A stretch of DNA of 64,000 bases from Candidatus Micrarchaeota archaeon CG1_02_47_40 (GCA_001871475.1 MNVE01000002.1:62001-126000), one strand, 5' to 3'; counted from the first letter of the stretch, positions 7,775-15,923 are shown. Notes: generated from the letters alone by a model not told the origin. Made by a program: numbers and translations.

Positions 7775-8401
7775 ATGCAAAAAACCAAAATCAGCAGAAT
7801 TCTTGCCATTCTTTCGCGTGCCTATCCTGAAGCAGGCATCTCCCTTTCCTTTGAAAATCCATTTCAGCTTCTCATTTCCACCATCCTCTCCGCACAATGC
7901 ACTGACAAAAGAGTAAATTTAATCACTCCCGCCCTTTTTGCAAAATATAAAAATGCAAAGGATTTTGCAAATGCAAAACAAAGCGAACTTGAAAAACACA
8001 TTCATTCAACGGGATTTTACAGGAATAAAGCGAAGAATATAATAAACTGCTGCAAAATGCTCGTTGCGCACTACTGGGGAAAAGTTCCTCTTTCTATGCA
8101 GGAACTCGTTTGCCTTCCCGGAGTCGGAAGGAAAACTGCAAACATAGTGCTCTCAAATTCCGGAATTATAGAAGGAATTGCAGTTGATACCCATGTCGCA
8201 AGGGTAAGCAGACTGCTGGGTTGGACAAAAAGCAAAAACCCGCTCATCATTGAGCGCGACCTCATGCGGCTCTTCTCAAAAAGCGACTGGCATCTTATAA
8301 ACGCCCTTCTTGTCTGGCACGGAAGAAGAGTATGCGTCGCAAGAAAGCCGAAGTGCGGAATGTGCCTCCTTAAAAACTTGTGCCCGAGCGCGGGGAGATA
8401 A
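7775..8401 (+). CDS. nth: Endonuclease III (DNA glycosylase/AP lyase)
   Basis: Base-excision repair enzyme removing oxidised pyrimidines. The helix-hairpin-helix LPGVGRKTANIVL carries catalytic Lys120, and VDTHVAR carries Asp138. The C-terminal [4Fe-4S] loop has the canonical spacing Cys187-x6-Cys194-x2-Cys197-x5-Cys203. 208 aa is the usual family length. A TATA-like atatttataa about 28 bp upstream supports the ATG at 7775 with a leaderless message. The last 19 coding bases recur at 9772-9790, beyond the neighbouring ATPase gene, which indicates an insertion or duplication at this 3' end. Confidence 0.95.
   Translation: MQKTKISRILAILSRAYPEAGISLSFENPFQLLISTILSAQCTDKRVNLITPALFAKYKNAKDFANAKQSELEKHIHSTGFYRNKAKNIINCCKMLVAHYWGKVPLSMQELVCLPGVGRKTANIVLSNSGIIEGIAVDTHVARVSRLLGWTKSKNPLIIERDLMRLFSKSDWHLINALLVWHGRRVCVARKPKCGMCLLKNLCPSAGR
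8379..8397 (+). repeat. 19-bp direct repeat, copy 1 (nth 3' end)
   Basis: tgtgcccgagcgcggggag forms the last codons of nth. The identical 19 bases are found at 9772-9790, and the two copies flank the DUF4143 ATPase gene. Confidence 0.9.
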
Positions 8402-8402
8402 C

Positions 8403-8434
8403 TCATTATATTTTAGTATAATAAAATATAATGA
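8403..8434. promoter_or_regulatory. 13-bp perfect palindrome between nth and ATPase
   Basis: TCATTATATTTTA (8403-8415) and its exact complement (8422-8434) surround a 6-nt loop. It begins right after the nth stop codon and sits about 20-25 bp upstream of the ATPase TATA box (about 8459-8467). It could be a transcription end structure for nth or an operator for the ATPase gene. Confidence 0.6.
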
Positions 8435-8487
8435 CACTTATTTTTTATTATAATAAAATTTATATACCTTTGCATCTAAACATCTTC

Positions 8488-9765
8488 ATGGTGCCAAAGG
8501 AACTCCTGCACACGGTCGTCCTCGACCAACTTGCAGAGTGCAAACTCGCAGCCATGACTGTAAAAAGGGAGATGTTGGAACGAATCGCGGTTAAAACTAC
8601 GGCGCGCGCCCTCATAATAAAGGGCGTACGCAGATGTGGCAAAAGCACCGCCTTAAAGCAGTTGATGGCGGAAAGATTCAAAGGAAAATTCTTTTATCTG
8701 AATTTTGACGATGAGCGCCTTATTGGTTTTGAAGCAGACGATTTTCAAAAATTAATGGAAGTGTTCATAGAACTCTTCGGAAACCGCCCAGCAATATTTC
8801 TCGACGAGATACAGAATGTGCGGGGATGGGAATTGTTTGTCAACCGGCTTCTTAGGGAAGGGCGCAATGTTTTCATAACCGGCTCAAATGCGAACCTCTT
8901 AAGCCGCGAACTTGGCACCCACCTGACAGGCAGGCATCTTGATTACGAACTTTATCCATTCTCTTTCAGTGAGTATCTTGCACTAAGGGGGGTTGATTTG
9001 CCAAGGCAGGCAGCCTCAACCAGCCAAAAGACGCTTTTGCTGAAAGAATTCAAAAAATACATGGAAGAGGGAGGGATGCCGGAGGCGGCAATAAGCCGCA
9101 ACCCGGCAGTTCTCGGACAGACTATAGAAGACATTGTGCAAAAAGATATAATTCGCAGGTATTCAGTAAGAAAGCCCAACGAATTAAGGGGTGTTTTGAG
9201 ATTTTTGATAGCAAACGCTTCAAATAAAATAACATTCAACAGCATATGCGACAATTTCAGGATAAAAAGCCCCGTTACTGCACAAAATTATGTGAATTAT
9301 GCCGAGGATACATGCCTTATTTTTACGGTCAGAAAGTATGAAAGAAAAATAAAACTTCTTGACAAAAACCCGAAAAAGCTTTATTGCATTGACAACGGAA
9401 TAATTGCAAGGCATTCTTCCGGAGCGATACAGCAGATGGGTGCGCTCCTTGAGAATCTCGTTGCGGTTGAACTTAAAAGACGAAACTGTTTCTTTTATTA
9501 TTACATGAATAAAAACGGCTCGGAAACCGATTTTGCGATTCTTGCAGAAGAAACCCCAAAAAAAATAACGCAGGTTTTGCAGGCGTGTCTAGACCCATCG
9601 GACGTGCTTACTATGCAGAGAGAGGAAAAAGCTCTGCTTTCAACCCTTAACGAAACCGGTCTTTCAGAAGGTCTTGTGGTTACCCTTGATTTTGAAGAAA
9701 CAAAAAAGAAGGAAGGCAAGGCCATACGCTACGTGCCCGCCTGGAAATGGCTTCTTGAAGGATGA
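8488..9765 (+). CDS. AAA-type ATPase with C-terminal DUF4143
   Basis: 426 residues from the ATG at 8488; a TATA box (tttatatac, about 8459-8467) lies 21-29 bp upstream, so the longer frame from 8431 is rejected. Visible motifs are Walker A GVRRCGKSTAL, Walker B AIFLDEIQNV, and FITGSNANLLSRE just after. The C-terminal half is DUF4143, with the nuclease-like segment YYYMNKNGSETDFAI near residue 350. This family is widespread in archaea, is often mobile or patchily distributed, and its substrate is generally unknown. The gene is bracketed by a 19-bp direct repeat of the nth 3' end, so it appears to have been inserted. Confidence 0.9.
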   Translation: MVPKELLHTVVLDQLAECKLAAMTVKREMLERIAVKTTARALIIKGVRRCGKSTALKQLMAERFKGKFFYLNFDDERLIGFEADDFQKLMEVFIELFGNRPAIFLDEIQNVRGWELFVNRLLREGRNVFITGSNANLLSRELGTHLTGRHLDYELYPFSFSEYLALRGVDLPRQAASTSQKTLLLKEFKKYMEEGGMPEAAISRNPAVLGQTIEDIVQKDIIRRYSVRKPNELRGVLRFLIANASNKITFNSICDNFRIKSPVTAQNYVNYAEDTCLIFTVRKYERKIKLLDKNPKKLYCIDNGIIARHSSGAIQQMGALLENLVAVELKRRNCFFYYYMNKNGSETDFAILAEETPKKITQVLQACLDPSDVLTMQREEKALLSTLNETGLSEGLVVTLDFEETKKKEGKAIRYVPAWKWLLEG

Positions 9766-9771
9766 ATAAGC

Positions 9772-9790
9772 TGTGCCCGAGCGCGGGGAG
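9772..9790 (+). repeat. 19-bp direct repeat, copy 2 (duplicated nth 3' end)
   Basis: Identical to 8379-8397. It is followed by ctaa, so the copy still resembles a Gly-Ser-stop ending. It lies 7 bp after the ATPase stop codon. Confidence 0.9.
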
Positions 9791-9811
9791 CTAATCTTCT
9801 ATTTTTCTTCC

Positions 9812-10084
9812 TTAGCGCTTTCCCTTCCTTTTTTCATTCCCTTTCAGTGTTTTCTTCTCTCTCTTTTCTTCCCTTCCCAATTCCCCTTCAGCAACCGTAA
9901 GCAGCATCTGCACATCTTTCAGAGTTTTCCTTACATTCTCCAAATCTTTTTTGCTCCCCTTATGCGCCAATTCGTGCGCAAGTGAAGTTACATCCTGAAG
10001 CAGTTTTTCCGTTTTCTTGTCAAGGGAATCAATGCCCCTCATTTTTTCCTTTATCTCTATAAGCCGCTTCTTAATGTCTTTCAT
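9812..10084 (-). CDS. Small coiled-coil hypothetical protein
   Basis: 90 residues from the ATG at 10084, which is preceded by a GTGATG ribosome site; an upstream in-frame extension runs into the hairpin cluster and is not favoured. Residues 1-65 are a Lys/Glu/Leu heptad-like coiled coil, followed by a basic tail (REEKREKKTLKGNEKRKGKR). No known family is recognised. The basic tail suggests nucleic acid contact, by inference only. It is convergent with the DUF4143 ATPase and lies next to four consecutive hairpins. Confidence 0.6.
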   Translation of the reverse strand: MKDIKKRLIEIKEKMRGIDSLDKKTEKLLQDVTSLAHELAHKGSKKDLENVRKTLKDVQMLLTVAEGELGREEKREKKTLKGNEKRKGKR

Positions 10085-10117
10085 AATCATCACTTTCAAA
10101 CCCAATTCTTTTATCTG

Positions 10118-10216
10118 TTTGCCCTGTGGGCAAAACATTTGAAACGCAAGGCGTTTCAAAATTTTGAAAGTTCTTTGGAACTTTCAAATCTAAAAAAGTC
10201 CGATGCGGACTTTTTT
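10118..10216. repeat. Four consecutive perfect hairpins
   Basis: Within 99 bp: TTTGCCC-TGT-GGGCAAA (10118-10134); TTTGAAACGC-AAG-GCGTTTCAAA (10138-10160); TTTGAAAGTTC-TTTG-GAACTTTCAAA (10163-10188); AAAAAAGTCCG-ATG-CGGACTTTTTT (10192-10216). Stems are 7-11 bp and perfect, loops are 3-4 nt, and stem sequences differ. The last hairpin ends in six T on either strand and could terminate transcription of the gene at 10246-11415. Confidence 0.85.
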
Positions 10217-10245
10217 ATCCCTTTGCCTTTTCCTGCAGTTTCTTT

Positions 10246-11415
10246 CTACCAGCCATAACTTTCCGCTCTTGAATATCCAAGGGAACGCGCAACTGAAAAT
10301 ATATCCTTAGAGAAGAGCTGCGGCGCTTTCATTGCCATCCTCATTCCGGCTGCCATCTTGTCAAGTGCCCCCATTTCTGCAAGCCGCTTCGGCAGTGCAT
10401 TTCCAAATGCATTCAGCTCCGCATTTGTCAGATTATAAAGCGCCTTCTTCCCTTTCATAATCACTTCATATTTTGGGAAATCCGCCTTCCAAAGCTTCTC
10501 ATAGTTTGAAAAAAATTCCTCCCCTCTCTCACCGTACTGCACTGCCTTTGCCGCAACGCGCGCGGCATGCCCCCCAGACGCTATTGAGAGGTGCGTCCCT
10601 CCCTCAAAAAGCGGGCTGGTAAAGCCTGCCGCATCCCCTATTAACATAAATCCCGCCCCATAAGTTTTTGGCAGGGGGCCTGAAGCAGGTATAAGCCCCC
10701 CGAAAGTCTTATTCACCTTCTTTCCCTCCAGCCCCATCTTCTTCACATATTCATCAAGCAATACTTTCGCCCTGCTTTTTTCATTCGTCACCATGCCCAC
10801 ATTCGCCCTGTTCCCCCCCTTCGGTATCACCCAGAAATATCCGTGCGGAAATGCCTGCACATCAAGGTAAAAATCAACATACCCCTGTGTGGTCACCTCT
10901 TTCATCTCATACTGCATCCCGATTACGGTCTCATACCTTGCCCCAAGCTTCAAAAAAGATGACAAAAACGCCTGCGAGCCGGAAGCGTCAATGAGTATGC
11001 GGCAGGTGTATTTCTCCTTATTTGTCTGCACAAGCCAAACATCCCCCCTCGTAACTCCCTCAACCTTCTCCCCAAGCAAAATCTCTGCGCCTTCCTTTTC
11101 CGCCTGCTCCGCCAGGTGCGCCTCAAAGCGGTTTTTTTCAAGTACATAACCCGGCTCATCAAGAAACGTTTCCTTTCCCGAGGGAAACACAACGCGAATT
11201 CCCTTCACTTTCTGCGATATTGTCTCAAGCGGCAGGTTCAGGGAATACTTTTCCTCGCATAATTTTGAGAGGCACTCCCCGCAGTGCACAGGCTCCCCTA
11301 CCTTTTCATTCTCCTCAAAGAGTATTACGGAAAGCCCTTCTCCTGCAGCGCATTTTGCGCAGCGCAAGCCGGCTGGCCCCCCTCCTATAATCGCCACATC
11401 ATAAAGGTCTTGCAC
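10246..11415 (-). CDS. Geranylgeranyl reductase family flavoprotein (paralogue 1)
   Basis: FAD-dependent enzyme expected to saturate the isoprenoid chains of archaeal membrane lipids. The N-terminal Rossmann motif YDVAIIGGGPAG binds FAD. The GEPVHCGECLS segment at about residue 40-50 matches the Cys-containing motif of archaeal geranylgeranyl reductases. A second FAD motif, GAGFMLIGDAAGFTSPLFEGG, is at about 262-282. Length (389 aa) is typical. A second family member lies at 12631-13875, so the two may act on different substrates (for example lipid versus quinone or polyprenol). The exact substrate cannot be read from sequence. Confidence 0.9.
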   Translation of the reverse strand: MQDLYDVAIIGGGPAGLRCAKCAAGEGLSVILFEENEKVGEPVHCGECLSKLCEEKYSLNLPLETISQKVKGIRVVFPSGKETFLDEPGYVLEKNRFEAHLAEQAEKEGAEILLGEKVEGVTRGDVWLVQTNKEKYTCRILIDASGSQAFLSSFLKLGARYETVIGMQYEMKEVTTQGYVDFYLDVQAFPHGYFWVIPKGGNRANVGMVTNEKSRAKVLLDEYVKKMGLEGKKVNKTFGGLIPASGPLPKTYGAGFMLIGDAAGFTSPLFEGGTHLSIASGGHAARVAAKAVQYGERGEEFFSNYEKLWKADFPKYEVIMKGKKALYNLTNAELNAFGNALPKRLAEMGALDKMAAGMRMAMKAPQLFSKDIFSVARSLGYSRAESYGW

Positions 11416-11501
11416 TTTTTCATCCCCCCAAAACTACTTAATATAAATATAAATCAATATAAAAGTGTTTTCAAAGAACGCATAATAAGGGAGTGATGCT
11501 G

Positions 11502-12260
11502 ATGGTTGATTTGAAGGGAAAAACGGCGCTTGTAACCGGCGCCACGGGCGGAATGGGAAAGGAAATTGCATACGCACTTTCAAAACTGGGAATGAATGTT
11601 TGCGTAAATTACTCAAGCGAAAAAAAGGAAAGGGAAGCAGGGGAAATAGTGAGGGGGATTGAAAAGTGCGGCACAAAGGCATTAGCGGTTTGTGCGGACG
11701 TTTCAAACTCGCAAGAAGTGGGGGCGATGTTCAAAGAGGCGCACGCGCGCCTCGGTTCAATTTTCGTGCTTGTAAATAATGCGGGCATATACGCCGCAAA
11801 GCCCGGCACCCCCCTGCACGAAGTGCCGGAGGAAGAATGGGACAGGGTAATGAACGTAAATCTCAAGGGAGTCTACCTCTGCGCAAGGGAAGCGGCAAGG
11901 CAGATGATTGCAAATAAAGGAGGAAGGATAATAAACATCTCATCAGTAGTCGGCTTGCGCGGAAGCAGGGCAGGTGCGCATTACGCCGCTTCCAAGGCAG
12001 GGGTGATAGGGCTGACATACGCGCTTGCAGACGAACTCGGGCAATACGGAATACTTGCAAATTCAGTGGCGCCAGGACCCGTCAAGACAAAGCTTCTTGA
12101 CAAGCTAAACAAAACCGATTTTGAGAGGATGAGAAGAGAAACCCCCATAGGAAGAATTGCGACTGAAAAAGAAATAGCCGATGCGGTCTGCTTTTTTGCG
12201 CAAACCGACATCGTAAACGGGCAGGTAATGGTAGTTGACGGAGGGAGGGTAAAACACTAA
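11502..12260 (+). CDS. Short-chain dehydrogenase/reductase (FabG-like)
   Basis: 252 residues. Classical SDR with the NADP-binding TGATGGMGKEIA near residue 12-23, NNAGIYA at about 90, catalytic Ser in INISSVVG (about 141), YAASKAG with Tyr and Lys (about 157-161), and an N-terminal basic residue pattern compatible with NADP. The C-terminus (NGQVMVVDGG) is like 3-oxoacyl-ACP reductases. The ATG at 11502 is chosen because GGGAGTGAT precedes it at a good distance; GTG at 11493 and ATG at 11496 are in-frame alternatives. Archaeal FabG homologues act on diverse ketones, so the substrate is open. Confidence 0.85.
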   Translation: MVDLKGKTALVTGATGGMGKEIAYALSKLGMNVCVNYSSEKKEREAGEIVRGIEKCGTKALAVCADVSNSQEVGAMFKEAHARLGSIFVLVNNAGIYAAKPGTPLHEVPEEEWDRVMNVNLKGVYLCAREAARQMIANKGGRIINISSVVGLRGSRAGAHYAASKAGVIGLTYALADELGQYGILANSVAPGPVKTKLLDKLNKTDFERMRRETPIGRIATEKEIADAVCFFAQTDIVNGQVMVVDGGRVKH

Positions 12261-12264
12261 TTAT

Positions 12265-12474
12265 TTACTCAAAAGCTCCCTTGAAAACCATTCCGAATCC
12301 TGCTATTACCAATATAACCGGCCAAACCGCAAGCGCCTTTGGCAGCATGCCGGTGTTCTCAAGCAGCATAAGCGCGCCGATTGCGATGAGTATTATTCCC
12401 ACCACAAGGTCAAATTTCATTTCGCTCATTGTGCCGCATGCGCTTTTTTGCGCCGCTTTTTTTGCCTTTGCCAT
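12265..12474 (-). CDS. Small two-helix membrane protein (LiaI-like)
   Basis: 69 residues from the ATG at 12474, preceded by GGTGAT. A basic N-terminal segment is followed by two hydrophobic helices (VVGIILIAIGALMLLENTG and LAVWPVILVIAGFGMVFKG). This pattern, with Leu-Leu-Glu-Asn between helices and Trp-Pro at the second, is typical of the LiaI/LiaF-like transmembrane domain (DUF5668-like). The role is unknown, possibly membrane stress. It ends 4 bp after the convergent SDR gene. Confidence 0.65.
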   Translation of the reverse strand: MAKAKKAAQKSACGTMSEMKFDLVVGIILIAIGALMLLENTGMLPKALAVWPVILVIAGFGMVFKGAFE

Positions 12475-12520
12475 TAAAATCACCGTCATAAAGAAAGAAG
12501 ATTAGATTTTAAAGCCTTTC

Positions 12521-12648
12521 TAACGCTTTCGAGGGAAGGGCTAATCAGCACTTTAGCTGAAAAGTTTTCGAGGGAAGGATTAACGCGCATTTTAGCCGAA
12601 CAGTTTCCGAGGGAAGGATTAACGCGCGCTTCAGCTGAAAATCAGCTT
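12521..12648. repeat. 39-bp tandem repeat, three units, reaching into a gene 3' end
   Basis: The core gagggaagg recurs at 12531, 12570 and 12609, an exact 39-bp period. On the minus strand each unit reads (T)TTCAGCTgAAgnGCncgTTAatCCTTCCCTCg. The first unit contains the last sense codons and stop (TTC AGC TGA) of the gene ending at 12631; the other two lie downstream. Confidence 0.85.
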
Positions 12649-13875
12649 AAGATAAAACGCAGGGGACATGAATTCCTTTTTTGCCTCCTGGTTTGCAAGC
12701 ATCCCTGAAATGGTATCGCGCACTTCCTTATTGCGCGCCGCCTTTTCCACTATCAGGTTAAGTATCCATGTTACCCTTCCAAGCCTCTGCAATGTGTAAG
12801 AGGTGTCAAGCTCCGCCTTTATCTCTTTGAGAAGCTCCTCCTGGTAAGAAAATAAGTATTTTGCCGAAACGTCATCCTGCTTTATCGCCACTGCAATCAC
12901 CCTTGCCGCGACCGAGGCGCTCGTCATTGCATTTCCCTGCCCCTCCCCGCTGAATGGGTCCACCAGGGAAGCGGCATCCCCCAAAAGCAGAAATCCGTCC
13001 CCATATATTTGCGGGATTTTTGAGCCGAAAGGAAGCGTCCATGCCTTTATTTCCCCAATAAGCTGTGCATTTGCAAAGCGCTCCTTGAACATGGGGTTGT
13101 TTTCAATTATCTCAAGCATCGCCTGCTTTAGGTTTATCTTCTTTTTTGCAACGTCCTCCGTAATCATCCCTATTCCCACGTTTGCAGTTTCCCCATCAAG
13201 CGGGAATATCCAGAAATAGCCGGGTATTACGGATTTCACAAAATGTATTTCCATATTGTTGCTCGTGCCCGACACATTTTTGTAATACCCCCTAAACGCC
13301 TGGCACAGGTGTTTTGTATCTTTCTGCTGCCTGCCGGTTTTTCTTGCGACCACGCTTCCAACCCCGTCCGCGCCAACCACTACTTTTGCGCGGTATTCCT
13401 CCTCGCTACCGCTTGCAGAATTCATCCCCTTCACTCCCACCACGCGCTCTCCTTCCCAAACAAGCTCATTCACCGCAAACCCCTCTATTGTTTTCGCGTA
13501 TTTTTTCGCGTTCTGGAAAAGCAGATTATCATGGAGTTCCCTTCTGCAGCAGTAGCCGGTGCCCTTTCGTACTGGGTCGGATGAGGGGAAATCTATTTTT
13601 GCAGACTTTCCTGAAGGGGATGAGAAAATCACACCGCAAATATCCCCATGCGGAAGCTTTGCCGACTCCTCGTGCAGGCCGAGTTCAGTCAATACCTTCA
13701 TTGCCTTTCCGGAAACCGCATCCCCGCAAATCTTGTCGCGCGGAAATTTCTGCTTTTCAAGAAGCAGCACCCCAAGGCCCCTTCTTCCAAGAAGGGCTGC
13801 GCAGGCAGAGCCGGCAGGGCCGCCCCCCACCACAATAACGTCAAAGGAATCCTTTTCAGCTTGTTCATTATTCAT
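12631..13875 (-). CDS. Geranylgeranyl reductase family flavoprotein (paralogue 2)
   Basis: 414 residues. FAD-binding motif FDVIVVGGGPAGSACAALL at the N-terminus, PRDKICGDAVSG at about residue 43-54 as in the geranylgeranyl reductase family, and a C-terminal FAD motif GDGFLLLGDAASLVDPFSGEG. It resembles the bacterial/plant-like branch (DKICGDA) more than paralogue 1. It probably reduces isoprenoid double bonds of lipids, quinones or dolichols. Its 3' end seeds a three-copy 39-bp tandem repeat. Substrate assignment is inference. Confidence 0.88.
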   Translation of the reverse strand: MNNEQAEKDSFDVIVVGGGPAGSACAALLGRRGLGVLLLEKQKFPRDKICGDAVSGKAMKVLTELGLHEESAKLPHGDICGVIFSSPSGKSAKIDFPSSDPVRKGTGYCCRRELHDNLLFQNAKKYAKTIEGFAVNELVWEGERVVGVKGMNSASGSEEEYRAKVVVGADGVGSVVARKTGRQQKDTKHLCQAFRGYYKNVSGTSNNMEIHFVKSVIPGYFWIFPLDGETANVGIGMITEDVAKKKINLKQAMLEIIENNPMFKERFANAQLIGEIKAWTLPFGSKIPQIYGDGFLLLGDAASLVDPFSGEGQGNAMTSASVAARVIAVAIKQDDVSAKYLFSYQEELLKEIKAELDTSYTLQRLGRVTWILNLIVEKAARNKEVRDTISGMLANQEAKKEFMSPAFYLKLIFS

Positions 13876-13984
13876 TTTACTCCCTTCCCAAAATAGCTTT
13901 TCAAGCCCCCTTATTTGAAATACAAAATATAAAAAAGCGATAGGTATATAAAGGAGGAACGCTCACAATAATAATAGTGGTTTT

Positions 13985-14344
13985 ATGAGTATCAAAATGT
14001 TAGCTTTGAAGTTCATTTTGCTTATGGCAGTTTGCGGAATCAGCTCTGCTGTGCAAGGCGGCGGAATGTCAAACATAGGACTTGCCCTCTCTTCAATGTG
14101 CGTTTTCGTATACAGCCTATTTCCGATGGTTGTGCTTCTTATGCTCGTTTGCGCAGGGCTTGTTTATGCAGGAGGGCAGATACTCGGGGCTGAAACCCGC
14201 TCCCGCGCCAATGTATGGGCGACTGCGATGCTTACAGGAGCGCTCATAGGAGTGCTTATCATTTCCCTTGCGCCAACTGTTTTAAGCTATATGTATGGCA
14301 CGGAAGGCTACTTTGACTGGCAGAACTGCAACTTCGGGGAGTAG
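13985..14344 (+). CDS. Small secreted two-helix protein (VirB2/TrbC-like topology)
   Basis: 119 residues: a signal peptide (about 1-22), a short loop, a first membrane helix (about 38-62), a small polar turn with GAETRSRANVW, and a second helix (about 80-100), then a short C-terminus with one Cys. Two helices joined by a charged turn after a cleavable leader is the layout of VirB2/TrbC pilins and related archaeal proteins. A TATA-like ggtatataaa lies about 35-45 bp upstream. No type IV secretion ATPase is seen nearby, so the pilin-like call is only a topology-based guess. Confidence 0.6.
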   Translation: MSIKMLALKFILLMAVCGISSAVQGGGMSNIGLALSSMCVFVYSLFPMVVLLMLVCAGLVYAGGQILGAETRSRANVWATAMLTGALIGVLIISLAPTVLSYMYGTEGYFDWQNCNFGE

Positions 14345-14350
14345 AGCGCC

Positions 14351-14647
14351 ATGATAAGCGCTTCCCTCCGTCTTTTTGGGAAAGTGCAGGGTGTATTCTG
14401 CAGGAAGTATGTTCGCGAGTTAGCAGGAAGGATGGGAATTAGAGGAAGGGTTTGCAATGAAAAAGATGGCAGCGTGAGAATAGAGTGCGAGTGCGAAGGG
14501 GAGAAGGAGTTGCAGGAATTTCTGCGCGAATTAAAGGATGGGGGAAAGGAAGGGCTTTTTTCAGGCATACGGATAAACAATGTAGAAGTTGAAAAGAAAG
14601 AGGAAATAAAAAAGGGAACTTTCACTTCTTTTGAAATTTCCTATTAA
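14351..14647 (+). CDS. acyP: Acylphosphatase
   Basis: 98-residue single-domain enzyme hydrolysing carboxyl-phosphate bonds. The family motif GKVQGVFCRKYV at about residue 9-20 contains the substrate-binding Arg; usual versions read GVGFR or GVFFR, so Cys before Arg is a variant. The second motif GRVCNEKDGSVRIECEGE-like segment at about 32-48 supplies the catalytic Asn. Length matches the family. It starts 6 bp after the preceding small membrane protein gene, so the two are probably co-transcribed. Confidence 0.88.
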   Translation: MISASLRLFGKVQGVFCRKYVRELAGRMGIRGRVCNEKDGSVRIECECEGEKELQEFLRELKDGGKEGLFSGIRINNVEVEKKEEIKKGTFTSFEISY

Positions 14648-14648
14648 T

Positions 14649-15863
14649 CTACTCATACCTCATCGCTTCCACCGCATTCATTCCCGCCGCCTGCCTTGCG
14701 GGGATATAGCCTGAAACCGCCCCTAACAGTACGGAGAATATTGCGCAAAAGGCGACAAGCTCAAGGGAAGGGGCAGCAGGCACATCGAATAAAAGAAGCA
14801 CCCCTACAAGCCCAAGCCCGAAAGCTATTCCTATCGCCCCTCCAAGAAATCCTATAGCCGCGCTCTCAAATAAAAATACGTCCATAATATCCTTTCTGTT
14901 TGCGCCTATTGCCTTTAGCGTGCCAATCTCCTTCACTCTTTCCAAAACAGACATGAACATCGTGTTTGAAACCGTCACTCCTCCCACCACAAGGGAAATT
15001 GCCGCAATCGCCCCAAGAAATGCAGTCAACAAGCCGGTTATCGCGCCTATCTGCTCCGCGATAAAATCAGAGGTGATTACCATAAAATCCTCCTCCCCCT
15101 CCTTTACCTTGTGCGAGTTTCTCATCGCAAACTCCACTTCTTTTTGCACCTCCCCTACATCATAGCCCTTCTTCACTCCTATCAATACTCCTGCTATTTC
15201 CCCTTTTGAGAGGCTTTTTGACATCATCCCCTCCACATCCTCAAAAGGCGCAAAAACAGAGGTGTCCGTGTCATCAAAAGTGCCTCCAGTAGGCTCAAAA
15301 ATCCCCACCACCCGGAACTGCTGTTCGCGTATTTTCACCGCGCTGTTCACTTCAAGGTCGTTTTTGAAAAGCTCGTAGGCGATTTTGTTTCCTATTGCAA
15401 TCACGTGCCTGTCCCCATCCTTTGGCAATCTACCCTTTGCCAGTTTTAAGTTGGGGTAAATCTCCATATAATTCTCCGGTTCAATTCCAGTAATGGTGAT
15501 TGAAGCGGTTTCTCCCTTGTAGGATACTCCGAACACCCCATAGAGGAAAGGCGACATTATGCCAATCCCCCCGATATTTCCCAACCTGTCCATGTCGTTT
15601 TTGTACATTTTCCCCTTAGTCGCGCCCTGGCCGGCAGGGCCTCCCCCCTCGCTTAAGCTTTCCTGGGAGCCGGGCATTATAATCATCGTGTTTGAGCCGA
15701 ATGCGTCCAGCTCCTTGTTTATGCTATTTGTTATTCCCTGCCCAAGGGACACCAAAAGTATGATAACTGCTATGCCTATCACCACTCCAAGTATGGTAAG
15801 CCAGCTTCGCAAAGCGCGGTAGCGCAGTCCCTTTATGGAATAAAGAATGAGGTCGGAGTTCAT
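14649..15863 (-). CDS. MacB-like ABC transporter permease (FtsX family)
   Basis: 404 residues. N-terminal membrane helix (SWLTILGVVIGIAVIILLVSLGQG), then a large extracytoplasmic MacB-PCD domain (about 45-250), then three membrane helices with the FtsX signature ERVKEIGTLKAIGANRKDI and the terminal PARQAAGMNAVEAMRYE. These permeases form mechanotransmission ABC systems with a LolD/MacB-type ATPase, which is not in this window. A broken paralogue lies at 25727-26760. It is convergent with acyP. Substrate unknown. Confidence 0.9.
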   Translation of the reverse strand: MNSDLILYSIKGLRYRALRSWLTILGVVIGIAVIILLVSLGQGITNSINKELDAFGSNTMIIMPGSQESLSEGGGPAGQGATKGKMYKNDMDRLGNIGGIGIMSPFLYGVFGVSYKGETASITITGIEPENYMEIYPNLKLAKGRLPKDGDRHVIAIGNKIAYELFKNDLEVNSAVKIREQQFRVVGIFEPTGGTFDDTDTSVFAPFEDVEGMMSKSLSKGEIAGVLIGVKKGYDVGEVQKEVEFAMRNSHKVKEGEEDFMVITSDFIAEQIGAITGLLTAFLGAIAAISLVVGGVTVSNTMFMSVLERVKEIGTLKAIGANRKDIMDVFLFESAAIGFLGGAIGIAFGLGLVGVLLLFDVPAAPSLELVAFCAIFSVLLGAVSGYIPARQAAGMNAVEAMRYE

Positions 15864-15923
15864 CAGCTAATTAAAGAAGAAAAAGGATTAATAATCAATG
15901 TAAAGAGGAAAAAGAGCCGTCAA

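Noticed and set aside
8379-9790. Insertion sequence or transposon around the ATPase
   Set aside because: No transposase and no terminal inverted repeats are present. The flanking repeat is a copy of nth, so it is reported as an insertion-like duplication instead.
12521-12648. CRISPR-like array from regular 39-bp spacing
   Set aside because: Units are contiguous with no unique spacers, there are only three, no cas genes are nearby, and the first unit is part of a coding sequence.
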